Assembly: GCA_947579605.1 (NCBI GenBank)
Contig: OX388317.1
Location: 24,695,384 to 24,759,383 of the forward strand
Origin: Athripsodes cinereus
Taxonomy: Eukaryota; Arthropoda; Insecta; Trichoptera; Leptoceridae
DNA: 64,000 nucleotides
Direction of reading: 5' to 3'
Program-made: the position numbers and the translations under genes
Part shown: piece after piece, positions 35,343 through 46,543 of the stretch
Numbering within the stretch: the stretch's first letter is position 1
Layout of the letters: every line of letters begins with the position of its first letter
Notes under the pieces: model-generated
What the model saw: the letters and a program-made list of their open reading frames with translations, nothing else
The model's database searches: none
What the model was told of the DNA's origin: nothing

Positions 35343-36075
35343 CAAATAACACATCTTATATCTATTACATATGTCACAATACAACCCTTTAGGTAGATAA
35401 TTAAATACTCAAACTATGTATGTTACAATTAAATTATAATTCATACCTAAAGAGCTGTTTACATAATTCAACACATGTCACCGATATCGACACTCAATAT
35501 CTCGAAGCGTAGGTATAAAAAATCCAACCAAGCAGATACTAAATAATAATGCGCAGACATTCTGGAATATTCATTAAATAATTAAAAAAAAAACAATTAG
35601 CGAAGTCCATAATGAATGCGGCTCTTAATCCTTTGTCGAATAATTATTTTTATTGCCCCTGTTGCTATGTAGGTACAAATAAAAATAAACAATGATAATA
35701 TTTTGAATACAGGTACGAAGATTAGCAAACAATAATAATATTAATAAATGCAGGTACCTTTTAAGTGCAGCTATATTTTTAATGTTTGGATTTCATATTT
35801 CTCATGAACTACATTGTTTATTTCGGTATTTCAGTACCACTTTCTAAAGAACAATTATAATTTTTAATGATAACTTTTCGGCACAAAACCTACTATACCG
35901 GGCATATCAACTTTTTCTTCATAATACTACTCAATCAATTCTAGTAAACAGACATATGTATTTCTGTCTAACTTTTTTTTATTAGTATCTTATTAGTTAA
36001 TTAGGTTACAAACACTTTTGTCTGCATGTATCAATTGATTTGAAGAAAATATTAATACAGTTGACATTTTTTCAG

Positions 36076-36338
36076 TTGACTTTATTAATCTTGGAAACGG
36101 GCGCACTTTACTCAGGATAAATTCGTACACATTCAGCAAACACGTGAGGATAGGAGATAAGGAGAGATGGAGATGCTCCTCAGAGAAGAAGCACTGTAAA
36201 GCTATCGCCAATGTTATCGACCGTCGTGTCGTACATTTCACCGATCAACATGTCCATCCTCCGCCAAAATATCATTTGACGTCACAAGGATACTATAGAA
36301 TAAAAAGAGATAAAGAAGTACCTACTGTAAAAAGTTAA
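36076..36338 (+). CDS. mod(mdg4): mod(mdg4)-type alternative 3' exon 16, FLYWCH finger
   Basis: The acceptor CATTTTTTCAG ends at 36075. The exon encodes 87 residues, V-DFINLGNGRTLLRINSYTF. The normally invariant Met of LLMI is Arg, a single-base change (ATG to AGG). The finger is intact: WRCSSEKKHC (C-x6-C), then x17 and HVHPPPKYHL. The tail is Lys-rich (YYRIKRDKEVPTVKS-stop). It opens the second half of the array after the exon-poor interval and belongs to the KERWRCSS group. Confidence 0.86.
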
Positions 36339-36339
36339 T

Positions 36340-36960
36340 TATTGAGTTCCTTGTAAAAGGCAGGTGGTGTTCCTAGGACATCACGAATAGGACAATTGGC
36401 ATCTTCAATGCAACGACGAGTTATTCCATCTGATCTGAATGTATTATGTTTATTACTGGTGCGAAGACGACGATCTGCTTGTTTATTACGTGTGACTGGT
36501 TTGCTGGCTGCCGTATGGAAATTTTCGACTAAATTGTAAAAGGCAGGTATTCGTAAGACATCATGAAAAGAACATTTAACATTAAGCCACCGATGGGTTC
36601 TACCATCTGTCCTGAATCTCTTATTTGACTTATTGTTTTGCGCGGTTGAACTGCTGGCTCCACTTGTGGAAGATGCTTTAATAGTACAAAACAGATCAAG
36701 ATTTTTAATACTATATTAATTTTACTCTGTCAAATCCCCGGTAAAGAAATGGCCTCTCTCTTCTTTGTAAGTTTTCCAGCGTCCTGTAAAAAGCATTTAT
36801 TCGTGAAACATCACGTATAAGACATCAAACATCTTTAATTTAACTATGAGGAGCTTTCCATCCTGAATATCTATAACATCCTGAATGTTGTTTTCTTTAT
36901 TTTTACATGCAATTAGTACGTTGGCTAACTTACTTATGAGAAAGGCTGTAAAGGTATAAA
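36340..36960 (+). repeat. inter-exon repeat R2, three tandem degenerate copies
   Basis: A unit of about 200 bp runs from TTGTAAAAGGCAGGT through GACATCACGAA, TCTTCAATTCAACGATGAG and CCATCCTGAAT to GTTTGCTGGCTGCC. It occurs at about 36350, 36535 and 36770. Single copies lie near 370-590, 21590-21740, 29640-29820 and 46960-47370. It is always in the array orientation and found only between exons, so it could be a repeat family or a relic of an ancestral duplication unit. Confidence 0.6.
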
Positions 36961-37914
36961 TTAATGAAATTTGCAATAAATAACAAAATTTTGTAAATGT
37001 TTATTGTTATTATTAACTAATAAAATTTTATACAAATGTGATATACACCTAATTATAAGTTTTATATAAAAATATATTACAAAATTGTAATAAATATAAT
37101 GTGATTTTTTTTAATAAATAAGTTATTACTTGAAATACACACATCACTCTGTGGGAAGGATTGCCTAATTATAGAACTAATTAATTCTACCCTGTTTTTT
37201 TTTAATTAAATTAAACAGTATATTGTAAAAGAGAGGCTATCGGAAATTTTGTGGACTAAAGAGCAATTATCTTGTCGGTTTACTATTATTGGACATTCTC
37301 AATAAAATATAACCTAGTCAAGACTATCATCTATCTCTCTGAGAGTCTACAGATTTTTGCGGAGTTCGTTGGCACATACGTAGTATCATTAGTCTGAATC
37401 ATTTATTAAAAATTTGTTTTTTTATGGAGCACAGCGCAAAAAAGGTGCCAAGCGAGATCAAAATGAAACGTGTAATACATATTTTTTAAATCTAACAACT
37501 CTGTCTGCCTACTTTTGTGTTTATTACGTCATGTGGCACCTTTTTCGTGATGTGCTTAAAGAAAAATTCAAACTTAAATTTACTTCACACATCCGTGATC
37601 CAGGTTGATGTTCATAAAAACTATCGTCCAATATCCTCGTATGACCTCCACTCGCTCCCCTCACCACCATCCTCAACTATCCCACCACATAATTTTATTT
37701 ATAATTATCATAGGTTTAAGTTTGTCTCTATGTTTTTGTTTAGTTTGTAAGGGTCAGGCACTGAAGATGAACTGGTTCCGGAAGACCTCTGCCATTCAAT
37801 TCAATTATAAAGTGAAAAAAACAGTGTTTTTTGTTTTACCCGTTTTTATCAATTTTTGAAATTAATTTTCATAATAAGTCGACGTTTATTTTGTAAAACT
37901 GCATGTTTAAATAC

Positions 37915-38053
37915 GGAAAAAAACACAATTGGTTTTAGTTTTTTTAATTAAGTAGTGACCTGGTTTCGATGTTTGACAATGACTTTTTAAGTCGAAACCA
38001 GGTCACTGTCAATGAAATATTAAGTCAAACTAAAACCAATTGTGTTTTCTTCC
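37915..38053. mobile_element. MITE hairpin with GACCTGGTTTCGA core
   Basis: AAAACACAATTGGTTTTAG and its complement at the right edge enclose AGTGACCTGGTTTCGA and its inverse. Fragments with the same core occur near 28000, 28335 and 61810. It lies about 110 bases ahead of exon 17. Confidence 0.8.
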
Positions 38054-38162
38054 ATATATTAACTTTCATAGTTTTTAACACTAAGAAACTCAAATCCATA
38101 TCATCCTAATATTCTCGAATATAGAAAAATAATTTAAACGATACATTATTTGATCTTTTTAG

Positions 38163-38419
38163 GAAAATTTATTCAACTTGATAATCGAACCATTTTATTG
38201 ATGATCAACTCGTTCACATACAACAAACACATCAAAACTGGAGAAAAGGAGAGGTGGAGATGTTCATCGCATGGTTGTAGAGCCATTGCATTTGTGGTTG
38301 AGAATCAAGTTGTTCATTATACAAAAAATCACACACATAAACCTCCAACTTTAGTGAGAACACCACAAGGATATTATCAAAAAATTAAATGTAATAATAT
38401 TTTGTTTCCGAAGAAATAG
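38163..38419 (+). CDS. mod(mdg4): mod(mdg4)-type alternative 3' exon 17, FLYWCH finger (shortened Cys loop)
   Basis: The acceptor TGATCTTTTTAG ends at 38162. The exon encodes 85 residues, G-KFIQLDNRTILLMINSFTY. It is closely related to exon 18 (KHIKTGEKERWRCSS shared) but has lost two residues between the cysteines (CSSHGC versus CSSQLKGC). It therefore has C-x4-C spacing independently of the SW subfamily. HTHKPPTLV follows. The tail is KIKCNNILFPKK-stop. A MITE hairpin (37915-38053) lies about 110 bases upstream. Confidence 0.87.
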
Positions 38420-38696
38420 ATAATATCCATCTGCTACGATTTATTAAAATAGTGAATTAATTTAACTGAAAGTAATTAATAAGCAAAAATAAATCGCTTC
38501 AATATTATACTTCCGCGGGACTTTTTTGATCGCGACCTGACTTTCGGGAGCTTCCGCTCTCATCATCAGGCTGGCGTAAAGTTCTCGCAATCAATGAAGT
38601 TACGTGAGAATGGGTTCTCGCAAAAGAGTTTTATTTTTATTATTTGCTTGTAAAGTATGTCGTCATTTGACGTTTTTGCGCTCCATTGCTCAAACT

Positions 38697-38870
38697 TTGT
38701 AAATTCACACATGAAACTACCATATAAGCCTTAGAAAAGACAACGTCACCTTATTCGGTAGTGCCCTGGACGGGACTTGAACCCGCATCCCTTAACCATG
38801 TCGCGAGGAGTGCTTTGTCCAATTAAGCTATCGGGCGACTTGCCGAAGGTTCCGATATTCTCTCTTATAA
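38697..38870 (-). mobile_element. tRNA-derived SINE, second family
   Basis: On the minus strand a B-box-like GGTTCAAGTCCCGTCC precedes a body with AAGGTGACGTTGTCTTTTC and ATGGTAGTTTCATGTG. Other copies: 16550-16640 (minus), 44680-44800 (minus, diverged) and 49000-49150 (plus). The tRNA-like part does not form a convincing functional tRNA and there are multiple copies, so it is not called a tRNA gene. Confidence 0.75.
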
Positions 38871-39229
38871 ACCCGATGACAGCTTCATGTGTAGGTATTG
38901 TTCTGAGATACCTAGTATGGGTATCCCAAATATCAATTTTTTGAAATGTTCAAAATAAAAAATAATATACTAATTTAAAAATTGTTTTATTTAAAAAAAA
39001 CTTCATAAACTATTTTTAAAGGCTCTCGCCTTGTGGCATCTTCATGTAGATGTCTCTGGATGCCTGACCTCGGCCATCTTTTATTCGCCAATCTGTATAT
39101 ATATTTTCTCATTTATGGTTTATTACTATTTATATTATTCTTGTCCTACTTTAGTTAATTTTTAAATTTTTTCTTTATGTTCTTTTTTAAACAAATTTAT
39201 TTACCTCCAAAAGGGACTATGAAGAGTAG

Positions 39230-39790
39230 TAGTATAAAAGATTCCTACGACGAGAGTTTTGGCTAGTCTGCCATTTGGGCTGCTCAATGGCCCTCCTGTG
39301 AGGACAATTTTGGTTTTAATGTGCGGATAAATACGGATCTACGACTCCTGAGATATCCGGGTATAAAGTGGGTCTCTCTTCAGTCCCTCTCAAATTTTAC
39401 ATGTCCCCCCACCAAGGACAGTCTTAGGTCTGGATGAGATGTCCCTTTAGAAAGGAAAGTGTTTCTTCTGTAACCCTGGCATTGGCGACTCCCGAGCTTG
39501 CCGTTCTGAATACTCAAGGAAGTTTTCTGGACACTTTAATTCAGGGCTTTAGACTAATAAAATAATTTGCTACACATCACGTTTCATTTGTTTTACATTT
39601 ATTGTTTTTTGAAAATCCTTTTCTTTGTTGTTCATTCATCAAAGAAATGTAGTCAAAAGATTCCACACGTGGTGGCACCACTCGAGTGGACAAATATACT
39701 AATATAGAAATAATAATAGGATAATTGAAAGCCCCCAGACTTCTGAACTATTCGCGTGGTCGGTGGGTACTTCAATTTGTGCCTCCCTAA
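39230..39790 (+). repeat. dispersed repeat R1, double copy upstream of exon 18
   Basis: Two R1-type segments (39230-39370 with GGCTGCTCAATGGCCCTCC, and 39640-39790 with AGCCCCCAGACTTCTG) flank the GGCATTGGCGACTCCCGAG block. This suggests a partially tandem arrangement. No coding potential is seen. Confidence 0.6.
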
Positions 39791-40157
39791 GAATTGGAGC
39801 ACTTGTCAACATGTCCTGCCCATAACTATTTATCGATCATATCAATTTATAAATTAATTCTTATGCAGCCATTCCTGTCCACTGCTGAACATAAACCTCC
39901 CCCTGTGTCTCTACTCCTTTTATCTTCACGGGGTCTCCACTCCACTACCCTTTTTATAAATTTATACTTTACTACTATACCCTAAGCCACGTAGTTTTCA
40001 GACGTCCGCGCTTTATCACACCGCCTCTTTCAAATAAATACACTCCATTCGTCAGCCTTGTTAAATTTATTAGAAAAAATATATTTTAGACTTCGTATTT
40101 CTACTCTGAAGATTCCAAGGGGATAAATCTTAAATGGTTCATATTTTATATTTTTAG

Positions 40158-40414
40158 GAGAATTTATTCAACTGGACAACGGAAGCACTTTGTTGATGAT
40201 CAACTCGTTCACATTTAGCAAGCACATTAAAACTGGAGAAAAGGAACGTTGGAGATGTTCATCACAGTTAAAAGGATGTAAAGCCATTGCATATGTGATT
40301 GATAATCATATTGTTCATCATACAGCTAGTCATGCACATCCGCCTCCCACTTTGATGAAAACATTCCAAGGGTATTATAAGAAGATAAAGGGTTTTAATG
40401 TCCCCCCTCAATAA
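40158..40414 (+). CDS. mod(mdg4): mod(mdg4)-type alternative 3' exon 18, FLYWCH finger
   Basis: The acceptor TTATATTTTTAG ends at 40157. The exon encodes 85 residues, G-EFIQLDNGSTLLMINSFTF. The finger is WRCSSQLKGC (C-x6-C) and x17 through a His-rich stretch (NHIVHHTASHAH) to HAHPPPTL. It ends KKIKGFNVPPQ-stop. It is the paralogue of exon 17 by sequence and position. A candidate AATAAA at 40500-40505 lies about 85 bases past the stop. Confidence 0.87.
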
Positions 40415-41404
40415 AAAATGTCCTTTCATTCATTCATACATACCATCACTAAATAAGACAATGGATTAACTGCATGTAATAAAAACGAATCTCTGTGCCA
40501 ATAAAGTTTAAGTATATTCTCAATAAAAAAAATTAATAATACGAACCTTTCATCTTTAATTTTTTCCTGTAGGTACACTGAACACGTTCATATTAAAAAA
40601 AAATCATGATTCCATCAAACCGCTTCCCTTTCAGGGTCGGTAGAGAGGATTGTGTGCTATTTATTTGCTTCCTCGCACACCCTTTTTTCTATTACAACAT
40701 TTCTGCAGTTCCTCATCCAGGTTCCCTTATTTATTATATAACACAACATAACATGTATAGACAATCACACATACCGAGCTTGTCCACATATTCCTTGAGT
40801 GTATGGTTTACGTGATCAAGTCATTTGAATATCGGGTGAACGCGTCTCCAAATAGTAGAATAAATGAAGACGAGAATTTCTGTGTACTGATAGTTCATTG
40901 TCAATGGCCTTCAGCGTCTTCTCAAATTTATGAGATTTCAAATGATTTAAATGATCCTTTTTAATTAGTTGTCTTAGTTGTCTCTTATTATTATTACTGG
41001 CAATAAGGCGATTCTTAAGGATATAGAAGAATAAGGATCATTGCAGTTGGAGGTCAATGTGATTCCAGCAAATAAGATCCCAGAATATTTATTCATGTTT
41101 CACTGAATATGTAGTACCAAATTTGTTTAAGGGAGCATTTATGCGGTATACAGTGTTCAGTAATTGGGGTTATTGTTTATTATATGTGTCTGAATCTTGG
41201 CTCCGGACATATTCGGAATGTGAGGTGGATCACTTTTCAATGGTCAGCTCTCAATGTCGCTAGTAATTTATGTAACTCCTGAATTTCAGTTCACTATTTA
41301 TGTGAAAATTGAATGTTTCTCATGGTGTCCTCTTTCTTTTTCTCTCTCGAAACACAAACTGGTAAAATATATTGCTTATATTAAAAAAATCATTTTTATT
41401 TCAG

Positions 41405-41673
41405 CTTCATATATAGTGACTGTTTCTGGGAAGAGATTACTAATGGTCAATTCGTTTACATATAATAAACATTTTCAAAATGGTGTAGATGTGAAATGGA
41501 GGTGCTCTTCTCAAAGTAAAGGTTGCAAGGCGCGAGTCCAGGTGATAGATGATAAGATTGTGAAAATGTCTAATGAACACTTTCATCCACCACCAAAGTA
41601 CAGACTATTAAGTTGTGGGAAATATATTAATCTCTTCAGACCTGGTGTCCATTCCAATGGACATAGATTTTAG
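41405..41673 (+). CDS. mod(mdg4): mod(mdg4)-type alternative 3' exon 19, FLYWCH finger
   Basis: The acceptor TTTTTATTTCAG ends at 41404. The exon encodes 89 residues, A-SYIVTVSGKRLLMVNSFTY. The finger is VKWRCSSQSKGC (C-x6-C), then x17 and HFHPPPKYRL. A distinct tail follows (INLFRPGVHSNGHRF-stop). Its start (SYIVTVSG) resembles exons 11 and 13 more than its immediate neighbours, while the core matches the local KxRWRCSS group. This hints at exchange between cassettes. AATAAA occurs near 41955. Confidence 0.86.
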
Positions 41674-42386
41674 TAATATTTTTTACGCTCCCGTCTATTC
41701 CTTTTTTCTAATATTAATATTGAAAATTATTGGTATGAAGTCTATTTTATCGACATATTTTTTTTGCGCCATTTGTCAAAGTAAACTATACTTTTTACTT
41801 AATTATTTGTCAACGAGTCTACGCAAAGTGTCACTGCCAGGTTTTAGGTTGAGAAAATTAAAGATATATTTACATAGTTTGTGTTTAATTGTACTGGAAT
41901 TTTTTTGCAAAGTTAAATTTATTCTTTATTTTATGTTAATCAATTAATATATATCAAATAAATTTTAATTAACATTTCAGAAACCTCATTTTTATTTAAT
42001 GTCCATTCCAATGAACATATTTATTTTCGCAAATCCAGAAATCAAAAAAATTTCAAATTATCTGAAACTTGTTATTTAGAAGCCAAATAACAAGATTTTA
42101 AAACAAAATATTTTTTTCTACTCACACAATTAATTCAGGTCTGACGAGGTTAAAGAAAAATGATGTTGCCTGATGGTAGAGACTCGCACTTTGCTGCTTT
42201 TTTTGGCTTACTAAACGCGTCGGTTCTCGTCCGATCATCAAAGTTATGTAAGGTTGGGCGCAGTCAGCTCTTGAATGGGTAAACATTACCATAGCACTGC
42301 TGACCTACCCGACATTCAAACATGTCGCTTAGTGTGAGAGTTTTTGAGGTGTACATATTTGTGTTATTTAAAATCCAGACCCCATA

Positions 42387-42520
42387 GACAAATTGTACTT
42401 GGCGATCCATTACAAATGAATTTTCGACAATAACCGCAACAACAACGCATAACTTCACGGTACATTGTAGGTCGATTGTCGAAAAGTTCGTCAGTAGTCG
42501 ATCGCCAAGTGCGGTTTGTC
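42387..42520. mobile_element. MITE family M3, copy 2
   Basis: GACAAATTGTACTTGGCGAT and its inverse, ending ATCGCCAAGTGCGGTTTGTC, enclose complementary AATTTTCGACAA-type arms. Flanking CCAGACCCC-type sequence is shared with the 28-kb copy, so the true ends are slightly further out. Confidence 0.72.
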
Positions 42521-42922
42521 AACGGCCCACAGGGCTTGTCTACCTTTGATAAAAGTAACAATATTTTTTATTTCGCTTCATCAATTTATTTAAGCAAAGT
42601 AAACAAATTAGTATAAGATTTGCAGTGGCTGTAAACACGATTGCATTCCATACAATATTATTATTAAGTTTTTTTTTTCTATTAAAATTTAAATTATTCG
42701 ATTTCATTTATAGATTTTCTTTTTATTATCCTTATTGTTTTTAGCAGAAGAACTTGTTTGATTCCTTTTTATAACATTATGTTTTAGATTTGGCTACCTT
42801 ATTTCTTAAGAGCAATGGTAATATAAATACACATAGAAAATTAGTTTTTTTTATCATCTTAATCTAAGGATTGCAAGAAAATGTCTCAAATTATCTATGT
42901 TCTGAGGCGACATCTAGTGCTC

Positions 42923-43204
42923 AAAACTATGAATATTGGATAATCAACAGCTGTAAAAAGGTGGTTGCTATTTGTTGGTGTACGTACTCAACAGATGTTG
43001 AACAGAACACATTATTAAAACTATGAATATTGGATAATCAACAGCTGTAAAAAGGTGGTTGCTATTTGTTGGTGTACGTACTCAACAGATGTTGAACAGA
43101 ACACATTATTAAAACTATGAATATTGGATAATCAACAGCTGTAAAAAGGTGGTTGCTATTTGTTGGTGTACGTACTCAACAGATGTTGAACAGAACACAT
43201 TATT
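42923..43204 (+). repeat. tandem repeat, three copies of a 94-bp unit
   Basis: Copies start at 42923, 43017 and 43111 and each begins AAAACTATGAATATTGG and ends ACACATTATT. By eye the copies are identical, which implies very recent amplification or an assembly-level expansion. There is no coding similarity to the exons. It lies between exons 19 and 20. Confidence 0.9.
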
Positions 43205-43646
43205 TCGTAACAAAAATTTTATTATTTATTTTAATTTATTTTTTATTTTACAAAATTCACGACATAAGTCTATTACATGTCGAAATACATATACATAACA
43301 TTTTCAAGTACAACAGTGACAGTTTTAATCGAATAATATATCAGTAAATTTAAGGAAACCAAATGAGCAAACAGAGAACCAATTTCGTGTGATACATGCA
43401 ATGTGAGACAATATAAATAAACATATTATACATATTATATACGCACATAAATACATTGATAAACACATAAATACAAATTGACGAATATATCATAGTTAAA
43501 GTATACCAGCCTGAGCCTATCCGTAAGCATCAGGACAACACTCTTGATTTACACACTACGTACTGAACAGAAAAGGGACATAATAATTTGAAGCAGGAAT
43601 TTGTAGTAGTGATGGACACATAATTTATGTAAAGCGCTTTTGAATC

Positions 43647-43854
43647 ATAAAATTGTTTGTGTAAGTTTCTTATAAACCTTCGCTTGAATAAGCCAGAGTT
43701 TCACACTTCAATAATGTTGTAAGTAAATTTGTTATATGAAAGTAGTTGTTATAAAATTGTTTGAGTAAGTTTCTTATAAACCTTCGCTTGAATAAGCCAG
43801 AGTTTCACACTTCAATAATGTTGTAAGTAAATTTGTTATTTGAAAGTAGTTGTT
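43647..43854 (+). repeat. tandem duplication, two copies of about 104 bp
   Basis: The segment ATAAAATTGTTTG...AAAGTAGTTGTT occurs at 43647-43750 and again at 43751-43854 with only a few substitutions. It ends about 50 bases upstream of the exon 20 acceptor, so the intron end has been locally expanded. Confidence 0.85.
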
Positions 43855-43907
43855 GTGTAATGTTGTAAGTTCCTTGTGAAATTCTAATCATTCATTATTC
43901 TTTTTAG

Positions 43908-44161
43908 GAAGGTTTATTAGTTTTGAAAATGGAAAAACTTTGTTGTTAATTGATTCATTCACATTTAGCAGACATGTCATATTAGGAGTAAAGGAGCGAT
44001 GGAGATGTTCTTCACAGAAGAAAGGATGTAAAGCCATCGCTCATGTTATCAATAATCAAATTGTTTATTATACAACTAATCACATACATCCACCTCCTAA
44101 ATTATTTATAACAAATGAAGGACATTATAAAAAAATCAATTTGCATTATACGACCCATTAA
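43908..44161 (+). CDS. mod(mdg4): mod(mdg4)-type alternative 3' exon 20, FLYWCH finger
   Basis: The acceptor TTATTCTTTTTAG ends at 43907. The exon encodes 84 residues, G-RFISFENGKTLLLIDSFTF, with Leu replacing Met in LLMI. The finger is ERWRCSSQKKGC (C-x6-C), then x17 and HIHPPPKLF. The tail is KKINLHYTTH-stop. It is close to exons 17 and 18 (G-xFI start, KAIAxVIxNxIVxxT segment), marking 36-44 kb as a local duplication series. Confidence 0.86.
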
Positions 44162-44260
44162 AAATATTTTAAAAATCGTCATAAATTCCGTATAAAGATT
44201 TAACTCCATTTGCATACATGTTGTTCAAGAGACAAACAAGAAAAACTAATGTTCTCTATG

Positions 44261-44660
44261 TAAATTTGGTCAATTTCTACTATAGGTTATCCAATAGAAA
44301 CCATTACGAAAATATATATTGATGATCATAGTTGTATTTATTATTATTATCTTTCACTGTATACCGTTACAAGATATCATAGAAATGCTCAGATGGCAAT
44401 ATGGGGGCGAGGGAGTGCATCTCGCCCAGTGAATGCAATATTATGTAAATGCATAATTATGTTATTTAATTCAAGTATTTAGAGGAATAAATCATCATGT
44501 AGGTTTAAATTGTACCCCTCCCCTAGCTCATATCTGGATGCCCCATGATATCTTGTAACGGTGTACAGTGAAAGATAATAAAATAAATACAACCATGATC
44601 ATCAATATATGTTTTCTAACTAGATAGGATAACCTATGGTAGAAATTGACCGTAAATTTA
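44261..44660. mobile_element. 400-bp inverted-repeat element between exons 20 and 21
   Basis: TAAATTTGGTCAATTTCTAC on the left and its near-complement on the right bound long arms (GGTTATCC, ATCTTTCACTGTA, ACCGTTACAAGATATCAT) with a central AT-rich section. There is no ORF. Confidence 0.8.
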
Positions 44661-45519
44661 GCTATAATTTAATATTTTGAAAATACATCACCTTATTGGT
44701 AATTCCCAAACAGGGCACAAACCCATAACTTACCTTTTCTTGAGGTGTGCTTTATCCAATCAAGCTGATGAGTGACATTTTTTATACACCTTTGTGCCAA
44801 CTGACGTCGTGCCACGCCAAAGGTTTCAAAATTCGGTTTAATAAACTACAATAACACCTTCATGTTTAAATAACAATGAAAATAACTTCGCTAAATAATG
44901 CCTTCTATACGAACTCTCATTCATTGAACATGTTTTTGAATAATAACATTACATAATTATATCTGTCTTATTTTTTGACACTTATTATGAAACCATGTTT
45001 CTATGTGCCTTGAATTCTTTTTTTATCAATTGATTTCTGAATGAAAGGAATATAGTCGTCTTTGAATTCAGAAATAAGAGATTATTGAAAATAAAGGACT
45101 ATTTGTAAATGTAAAATAAAAAATGTAAATATTATAAATATCGATATTTTGAAAAACTTATATAATAAAGTGATATTATGTTCTTACGTGAAAGTGTCGC
45201 TACCTGAGAAATTGGCACTTATAAAAAATATATTAAATATAAGAAAAACTTTTTACAAGTCAAATAAACAAAAAGAGAGTTAAGGAAATTTGACCTTACG
45301 AATATAATAAAAATAAATACAAAAACTATTATCTTTTATTTTATCAATTAGTGTAAAGATGCTCTGAGTGTAGGAGGCTGATTTCTGCCCTATGCTCCTG
45401 GAAGGAGTGTTGAGGTTGATTAGTTTAGAAATGTCTAATTTATCAATAAATAATATAAAAACGAGAAAGACAGTTTCTATTTTGTTAACCAGATAAACAA
45501 ATCGAAATGTTTTGTATGT

Positions 45520-46080
45520 TTAACTGGATTTGGGCACAACCGTAGATGACAAAACCAATCAGACATCTCTGTTGGAGATCCATGTTTTTACAATGTCATC
45601 ATCATCAACGCTCCTCTCGAGAGCACAGGGCAGAAACCAGCCTCCTCCATTTAGAGCGTCTCTGCGCCAATTACGTCACCTCTTTCCACGACATTCCCTG
45701 CGCTCTGATGTCGTTGTCATAGGAACGGTGTATTGTGAAAGAGGGACGCCCGGGCTGACGCAACCCTTGCGGACGGAAGAACAGTGCTGTTTTTACAATG
45801 TAACATTGGCAAAATCTAATCCGAAGAAGTGAGAAAAGCGCCCAACGCTTACGAATTGGCTCTTGACTGGTGGTGACGAATTGGCTGTACACTGGGAAGT
45901 GATCACTTTCGGTGTCCACCGACAACGTTAGCCGATTACGCCATTCTCACTATCACGATATAAGTTTCAAACCAATCGATAAATTTGTATCGCAAACCAT
46001 AGAAGCAACAAACAATATAACAACAAGAAAAGCGTCCCAATCGTAAACAATGGGACGCCTTTCTCACATCTTCCGATTAG
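45520..46080. mobile_element. MITE family M2 copy with a nested repeat
   Basis: The outer M2 segments (AACCAATCAGACATCTC, CGCCCAACGCTTACGAATTG) are split by a block, CTCCTCCATTTAGAGCGTC to GCGCTCTGATGTCG. That block reappears at 61600-61715 as a stand-alone repeat. The opposing open frames here are by-products of the repeat and not genes. Confidence 0.6.
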
Positions 46081-46298
46081 ATTTTGAAAATGATTTTTTT
46101 TAAATGTATCAGGGTTTTTGTAATAAACCTAAATACAACCTTATACATCTTTCACAGTAAGCTGAAAGCTTGTGTCGTGAAAGGGGAGTTTTCCGGCACC
46201 TGGGATCGAACCGCGATTTTGCATTGATTGTGTATGTAATGCAATCCTTCACGACTTATTTATAATTGTTTCTGTGTTTTTTTTTATTTATTTTATAG

Positions 46299-46543
46299 TT
46301 AAATTCATCAAACTTACTACCGGAAGGACCTTGTTAATGATAGACCGTTATACATTTAGCAAACAGATGTTTGTTGGAGGAAAAGAAAGATGGAAATGTT
46401 CATCTCAGAAGAGTGGATGTAGATCTGTAGCATATATCAAACAGAACTGTCTTGTGAATTACATAAATGTTCATGATCACAAACCGCCAGGATACGTCAA
46501 GTGCAAATCAGGAATTTATAGAAAATGTAAACATGCAAAATGA
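46299..46543 (+). CDS. mod(mdg4): mod(mdg4)-type alternative 3' exon 21, FLYWCH finger
   Basis: The acceptor TTATTTTATAG ends at 46298. The exon encodes 81 residues, V-KFIKLTTGRTLLMIDRYTF. The finger is ERWKCSSQKSGC (C-x6-C), then x17 and HDHKPPGY. The end is cysteine- and lysine-rich (VKCKSGIYRKCKHAK-stop), giving two further cysteines after the finger. AATAAA candidates lie near 46729 and 46886. Confidence 0.86.

Noticed and set aside
38750..38840. Possible tRNA gene on the minus strand
   Set aside because: The B box is good but the stem structure is poor and the sequence recurs at 16.6, 44.7 and 49.1 kb with a common non-tRNA body, so it is a SINE.
42923..43204. CRISPR-like array
   Set aside because: The repeats are contiguous 94-bp units without spacers, in a eukaryotic context.
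45530..45925. Opposing open frames of 100 and 84 residues
   Set aside because: Both fall in a repeat block that also occurs at 61.6 kb without open frames.
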